A stretch of DNA of 64,000 bases from NCBI RefSeq assembly GCF_004193775.1, contig NC_041003.1, positions 27,033,735 through 27,097,734 on the forward strand, written 5' to 3'. This DNA comes from Glycine soja (taxonomy: Eukaryota > Streptophyta > Magnoliopsida > Fabales > Fabaceae). The position numbers and the translations under genes were made by a program. Shown piece by piece: positions 59,541 through 64,000 of the stretch. The notes under the pieces are model-generated. The model was not told where the DNA came from, made no database searches, and worked only from the letters and a program-made list of their open reading frames with translations. Position 1 is the first letter of the stretch. Each line of letters starts with the position of its first letter.

Positions 59541-60440
59541 AGGAAATTCTCAATTGCATTTCATTGATATTGTATAGTACACTTATAGAGTCTATGTACA
59601 ACTGATTGACAAGAGATCCAATCTATCTTAATCTAAACTAAGTTGTAACTAATAGACAAGATCTTCATTTAAATTACAAGATCAAATAATAGATAAGATA
59701 CTAGTAAATAAGATTAAGATTACAGCATCATGTTGATCCATTGGAGTGATAGTATGTAAGTTTTATCTGCACAATCCATACTTGTTACCGTAAGAATGCT
59801 AGCAATCACACCTCCAAACATTTGTATACACAATCAGTATGACAAACCAAACTCACAAGGCATATCAGTCGAATAACAGAACATAACAATTTCATATTTT
59901 ACTAAAATAAAAAATGCTATAAATATTGATGGTAGCTCTCTAGAACACATACACAAGGTTTATCTTCTCATAGTGAACCAAAATGTAATAAATAATGATA
60001 AAAACAACTACACCCAAATTTTGAATATTGCCAGAGACTTACAAAGAAGGTATAATATTGATAAAAAGAACTATTTCCAACAACCTTACAACAAAGAGTC
60101 GCGAAGCGTACCTTCAATGGAGAAAAACAAAGCGCGAACAAGAACATTCAATGGAGAACAACAGAGCACAAAGAACAACCTTAGATGGTGAACAACAGAG
60201 CACAAAGAACAACCTTAGATGGAGAACAAAAGTCGTGATTAGGTTGCAAAAACAAACATTTTAAAATAGGGAAGAAGAAGAACAACCTTCGATGGAGTAC
60301 AACGCGAGTAGTTGCGAAGAAGAAGAAAACCACTTGTGACAAAGAAGAAGAACACTTGCGCAGAAGAAGAACAGTTGAGAAGATGAAGAAACTTCGACGG
60401 AGAAGAATAAAGCGCGAGCAAAATAGGGCTCACAATCTAA
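59541..60440. other. Repeat-derived filler in the CACTA element
   Basis: 59545-59750 resembles a copia LTR end in reverse (CATTTCATTGATATTGTATAGTAC and AGAGTCTATGTACAACTGATTG blocks), unconfirmed. 60150-60235 contains a roughly 36-bp tandem duplication (AACAACAGAGCACAAAGAAC core). No gene. Confidence 0.4.
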
Positions 60441-60454
60441 TATTTTAAAATGTA

Positions 60455-60835
60455 AGTACAACATCGGTTATCAATACAAAACCGATGTTAACTAAATGAT
60501 GTTAACATTAACATCGGTTTTCTGTAACAAACCGATGTTAACCTATCTTATGTTAACTTCGGTTTTTTAGAAAACCGATGTTAACATACTGACTTTAACA
60601 TCAGTTATTCAAAAACCGATGTTACCAGTTTCATGTTAACATCGGTTTTTAAACCACCGATGTTACCAATTTAATGTTAACATCAGTTTTTAAACAACTG
60701 ATGTTAACGTAAGCTAATTAACATTGATTTTCTAAAAAACCAATGATAACAACTTCACATTAATTACAATTATGCCACCACATTAACGTTAACATCGGAT
60801 TTGAGGAAAACCGATGTTAAACGTACGGTGTTAAA
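60455..60835. repeat. CACTA subterminal repeats, right
   Basis: A dozen ACATCGGTT/AACCGATGTT copies in both orientations, mirroring 49900-50510. The alternation gives short inverted repeats of about 20-30 bp. Confidence 0.85.
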
Positions 60836-60857
60836 TGTGCTTTTTGTAGTAGTGTAA

Positions 60858-60969
60858 GCATCCCAACTCTGCCATTCATAAGTGTGTCAGGGTTCAACTT
60901 ATCAAGAATTGGAAGAAGATTGTCGCTTTTGTCCCTAATGATGGTTGCTTGAACTACATTGAAGAGAAT
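60858..60969 (+). pseudogene. Ribosomal protein S23 (uS12) exon, right piece
   Basis: Continues the exon begun at 49865 in phase once a single TAA is kept. Encodes [20 protein letters not shown] and [14 protein letters not shown], ending AAT|GTGAGT. This is the decoding-centre loop region of uS12, with substitutions (for example Trp for the family Gly before KK, and His for Arg in AIRKC) that suggest it was already decayed. No further S23 exon is found downstream. Confidence 0.8.
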
Positions 60970-61500
60970 GTGAGTGCTTGTCCATGTTTGCTAGTTTCAT
61001 TATCTTTTTTATACTCCTGGAAACAACTTGAGTTTCTTTGATAAATTGTTATTTGTATCCATTGTGTAACTTTGGGTGTGGCCCATGGTTGTTTAGGACG
61101 AAGTCTTGATTATTGTTTTCAATAGTTTCTCTCAAGTATTATGAATTTTGTTTTGAGGTGAATGAGTTTTATAAACAATTTTCTATCTTTTCTAGTTATT
61201 TTGCTGAACTTCATTTAACATTTTTAGTAACAGAGATAGGGGTTTATATAATTGTTATAGACTTGTAGTGGATTTTAATTCATAGGTTTAGGCAATATGG
61301 GTTATGGGAGAGATATTTTTTTTAAACTAGCATAAAAGTAGACATTGTCATTCTTGTTTGTGCTTTTTATTTTTTTAAAATTAACTTTTTTGTATATGTA
61401 GTTAGTGTGATATTTTTTATCAATGTATAATGACATATTGAAATAAAATAATAAGTTGTTTACATTACAATAATAATTAAAAGATAAAAAAATATTAAAA
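60970..61500. other. Intron remnant, nothing else recognised
   Basis: Follows the GT donor of the S23 exon. AT-rich without a matching acceptor and exon. Confidence 0.4.
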
Positions 61501-61529
61501 ACAGTGAAAAAGGTAATTTTTTTTGTAAA

Positions 61530-61830
61530 ATGATATTCTAAGACGATTTTTAGGTCAAAATCCTTAGAATCTTTAATTTTTTAAATTAATATTTAAAAAA
61601 CATATTCTAAGACGGTTATCTGAAAAACCATTTTTAAGATAATTTTTGTGAAAACCGTCTTAGAATCTAGTATTTTTTTAACTTTTTTTTGTTTGTAAAA
61701 AATGCATTCTAAAATTGTTCTCTAAAAAATCGTCTTAAAAATTCTATCATTCTAATTAAAAATCGTTTTGGATTCTAAAATGGTTTTTAGTTAAAAATAG
61801 TTTTAAAAGAGCTAAAAATCGTCTTAGAAA
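61530..61830. repeat. CACTA-type subterminal remnant
   Basis: Repeated ATTCTAAGACGGTT, GAAAACCGTCTTAGAAT and decayed variants in both orientations, the motif family of the 39640-45269 element. No CACTA terminus is present, so only an internal end fragment remains. Confidence 0.6.
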
Positions 61831-61879
61831 TATTTATAAAATCATCATATATGACAATGATGACGACGGTTAATAAATG

Positions 61880-62829
61880 TCATCATATATATAAATTAAT
61901 CGATATAGGATGCATTTTTTTGATACTGGATATGCTGTAAGAACTCATGCCTTTCAAGGATTAATACACTATGAAAAAGAAAAAGAAAAGACCTCGCTAG
62001 TTTTCTTAGTCAACCATGTCCAACTCCTATCCTTTTATGAGGTCATATGTGACTCTAGCAAAGTCCACGTGTTCGTTTTTCTTTCGTTAATGCTTTTGAT
62101 AAGATTCTCTCAATTAAGTACATTATATTACAAAAGATATTGGAGCTTGTACCGTCTATAATATATGTGAAGTCCCAAACTTGAATTGCAAATTTACAAG
62201 AGAACAAACAAATGAGAAGTGCTCTATCTCAAGATTCTTTAGAGCAGATATCAGACAGTGATGACTCATCTCCATTGAGAACAATTTTTTTTTTTTTTTT
62301 TGCCTAGATTAATTTTTGAATCAAAGTGGTACTCTATCCAACACCACGAACCAAGCAAAGGAATATTTTCCATAATTTTGTTTTAGCATGCATATTGAAT
62401 GTACTTCTTTTTTTATTTATTCATAATATTTGATATAAAAGACCTTGTCCCCTCATTTCAAGCGATGAGAAAAAATGTATGTCCTCTCAAACCAACGAAA
62501 ATGATTGAGAAATTGACTATAATGTGTGTGGGAAGAATGTAATATCAAGACCCAAAAATTTTGACATATTCAAATTCAATTTTGTGGAATGGATGACATG
62601 TTACGCGTGCTACCTTTAATTATGGTTGGACCAACTGTGTAAATGATATGAGAAGTCAAATTTAATAATATGACATCTCTCATAACATTTCTTTTATATA
62701 TCAAAACTGAATTTTATCAATCCAACTATTGATTTGTGTAATATTATCATTGTGAAGATACACAAGTTTACACAATTTAAATATTCAAATATATATAAGA
62801 AAAAGTTATATGTATATATTTTTTTAAAC

Positions 62830-62891
<62 letters not shown>

Positions 62892-63647
62892 GAATGAAAC
62901 GCCAAAGTCGTTGAATTCATATAATCCGTCCACATTACTTTCATTGCGCATATTCAGCTGATCATTATGAATGATCATGTGGATGAATTGACTTTAAATT
63001 TAATTAATGTTTCAAAATTATGTTTTAGGTGTACATTTGTGTTAAAATACTTGGAGAGAAAATTTTATGATTTATAATATTTCTCCTGAAGAAAATTATT
63101 TTCCGTAAAGAATATGTGGTTTGTAAAAAATCAATTGGTAATTATAAAAAAACATTTAATAATGTTTTATTGTTTGATTTGCTAAGATTATTGTAGATAT
63201 TTTTTAAATAATATAATAGTTTTTTGTGAAATCATTGTAATTTACAATAAGAATATAATAAAATATTATACTAACATTATAATATACGGTGATCATATAT
63301 ATTAATTTTCTACACAAATATAATTATCTATTAGTATTTAACAAGTATGATATCTTATACTATATATTAGTATTCATAATTTTTGTTAAATAAGTTATAT
63401 ACCAAAATCAAACTTAAGACAAAAATGATTACTACGTAAATTAACTTTTTTTAGAATATTAGTACAAAAAATCAAACGATAGCAATTAAAATTTTACAAT
63501 GCAGCATTTTCAATTCCATGTGCAACCTACGTACATTTTATTACCCATTTTACCAAACTAGAAAACATGGATTAACTTTAAATCACTACATATGAAAAGC
63601 CTAATCCCCTTTGATGATCTTCAGTGTTTCACACATATATATTCTAA
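61880..63647. other. AT-rich intergenic DNA, no gene seen
   Basis: The frame at 61910-62161 has no recognisable family. A poly-T run lies at about 62286-62300 and the TA microsatellite at 62832-62888. Otherwise nothing. Confidence 0.5.
62832..62888. repeat. (TA)n microsatellite
   Basis: About 28 TA dinucleotides, nearly uninterrupted. Open frames across it are artefacts. Confidence 0.95.
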
Positions 63648-63977
63648 TTAATGAGAATTTTCAAGCATGAATCGTTTAATGATTTGCACGACCTCTTCCG
63701 CAGCCTCTGAGTGCGAATCATGAGTGAGAAATCCATGTTCCTTCCCCTTAAACTCAATGTATTCAATGTTCTTCCCTAGTTCTTTTAACCTTGTTGCATA
63801 GTCCACTGCTCTGTCCTTCAGCAATTCATTGCCACCAACTATCACTAAGATAGGGTCAAGCTTCACATGTCCAAGGTTTGGACTGTTAGCTCCAAATGGG
63901 TTCGCCAATGGGTGATCTCTTGTCTCTCCAATAGGTATTGACAGCCTCCAAAATCTGTTTGAAGGAAGAGATAAACC
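63648..63977 (-). CDS. Carboxylesterase (CXE-type alpha/beta hydrolase), C-terminal end
   Basis: The minus-strand frame reads FWRLSIPIG, RDHPLANPFG, LDPILVIVGGNELLKDRAVDYA and GKEHGFLTHD, ending FMLENSH and a stop at 63648. This is the C-terminal third of plant class-I carboxylesterases: the Asp of LKDR and the His of EHGF fit the catalytic Asp and His. The HGGG oxyanion motif and the nucleophile GxSxG would lie beyond the window. Upstream, LSLPSNRFW is in frame, but a TAG at 63978-63980 precedes it. Either an intron ends there (the AG could be an acceptor) or the copy is broken. Cytosolic ester hydrolysis; substrate unknown. Confidence 0.8.
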   Translation of the reverse strand, partial: GLSLPSNRFWRLSIPIGETRDHPLANPFGANSPNLGHVKLDPILVIVGGNELLKDRAVDYATRLKELGKNIEYIEFKGKEHGFLTHDSHSEAAEEVVQIIKRFMLENSH

Positions 63978-64000
63978 CTATCAACGCATATAGAACAGTT

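Larger units (their letters stand above)
49880..60854 (-). mobile_element. Large CACTA (En/Spm) element, TSD TAA
   Basis: Left end CACTATTAGAAAAATAC, right end (reverse complement) CACTACTACAAAAAGCAC. TAA flanks both sides (49877-49879 and 60855-60857). Subterminal blocks 49900-50510 and 60455-60835 are packed with ACATCGGTT and AACCGATGTTAAC in both orientations. It encodes on the minus strand a TNP2-type transposase and a plant-transposase/Ulp1 protein, and carries plus-strand host-gene fragments in its right half. About 11 kb. Coding frames are damaged. Confidence 0.9.

Noticed and set aside
1..64000. tRNA or rRNA genes
   Set aside because: No cloverleaf-like or rRNA-like segment was noticed. 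The TGGTATCAGAGC matches are primer-binding sites, not tRNA genes.

Overview
This window is plant nuclear DNA: AT-rich, with introns bounded by GT..AG, plant gene families, and a dense stack of nested transposons. The LTR families (TGTTGGATC..CCAACA-type termini with repeated GTAATCGATTAC, leaders packed with CGCTAAGC, En/Spm elements with ACATCGGTT subterminal repeats) look like those of soybean (Glycine) or a close legume. That assignment is from memory, not from a search.

Layout. 1-9385: remnants of retroelements with CGCTAAGC-rich leaders and two head-to-head genes for a plant transposon-type protein, a solo LTR at 1178-2150 (target-site duplication ATTTG), a minisatellite field at 6500-7860, and a 3' LTR at 8051-9385. 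9386-12100: AT-rich, no gene seen. 12115-16380: a 78-bp satellite split by a deletion-derivative gypsy element (12348-16197, TSD ATGGG). 17115-21013: a Sirevirus-like copia element (copy A) behind an oppositely oriented piece of the same LTR. 21040-38174: a nest three elements deep. A minus-strand gypsy LTR (23324-38174) is split by a non-autonomous gypsy element (24052-36316, TSD GTCAC), which is itself split by a second Sirevirus-like element (copy B, 27864-34770, TSD ATTTC). 38175-46002: a plus-strand gypsy pol split by a CACTA element (39640-45269) that carries a multi-exon host-gene copy. 46790-47290: a decayed copia reverse transcriptase.

47620-60969: a row of plus-strand host-gene fragments with intact splice borders: TRAPPC8, polygalacturonase and ribosomal protein S23 (uS12). 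The S23 exon is cut by an 11-kb CACTA element (49880-60854, TSD TAA). That element encodes, on the minus strand, a TNP2-type transposase and a second protein with plant-transposase and Ulp1-protease parts. It also carries NAC and probably ABCG/PDR gene pieces. 61500-63647: CACTA-like remnants, a TA microsatellite and otherwise empty AT-rich DNA. 63648-64000: the 3' end of a host carboxylesterase gene, the only candidate for an ordinary resident gene.

Almost nothing here is expected to work as a cellular pathway. The biology is transposon nesting, loss of pol genes with persistence of cis-acting parts, and capture of host exons. The observation I rate highest is an array of about nine small hairpins in the Sirevirus-like LTR leader. 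Their loops are constant while their stems vary in a compensated way, in all four LTR copies in the window.
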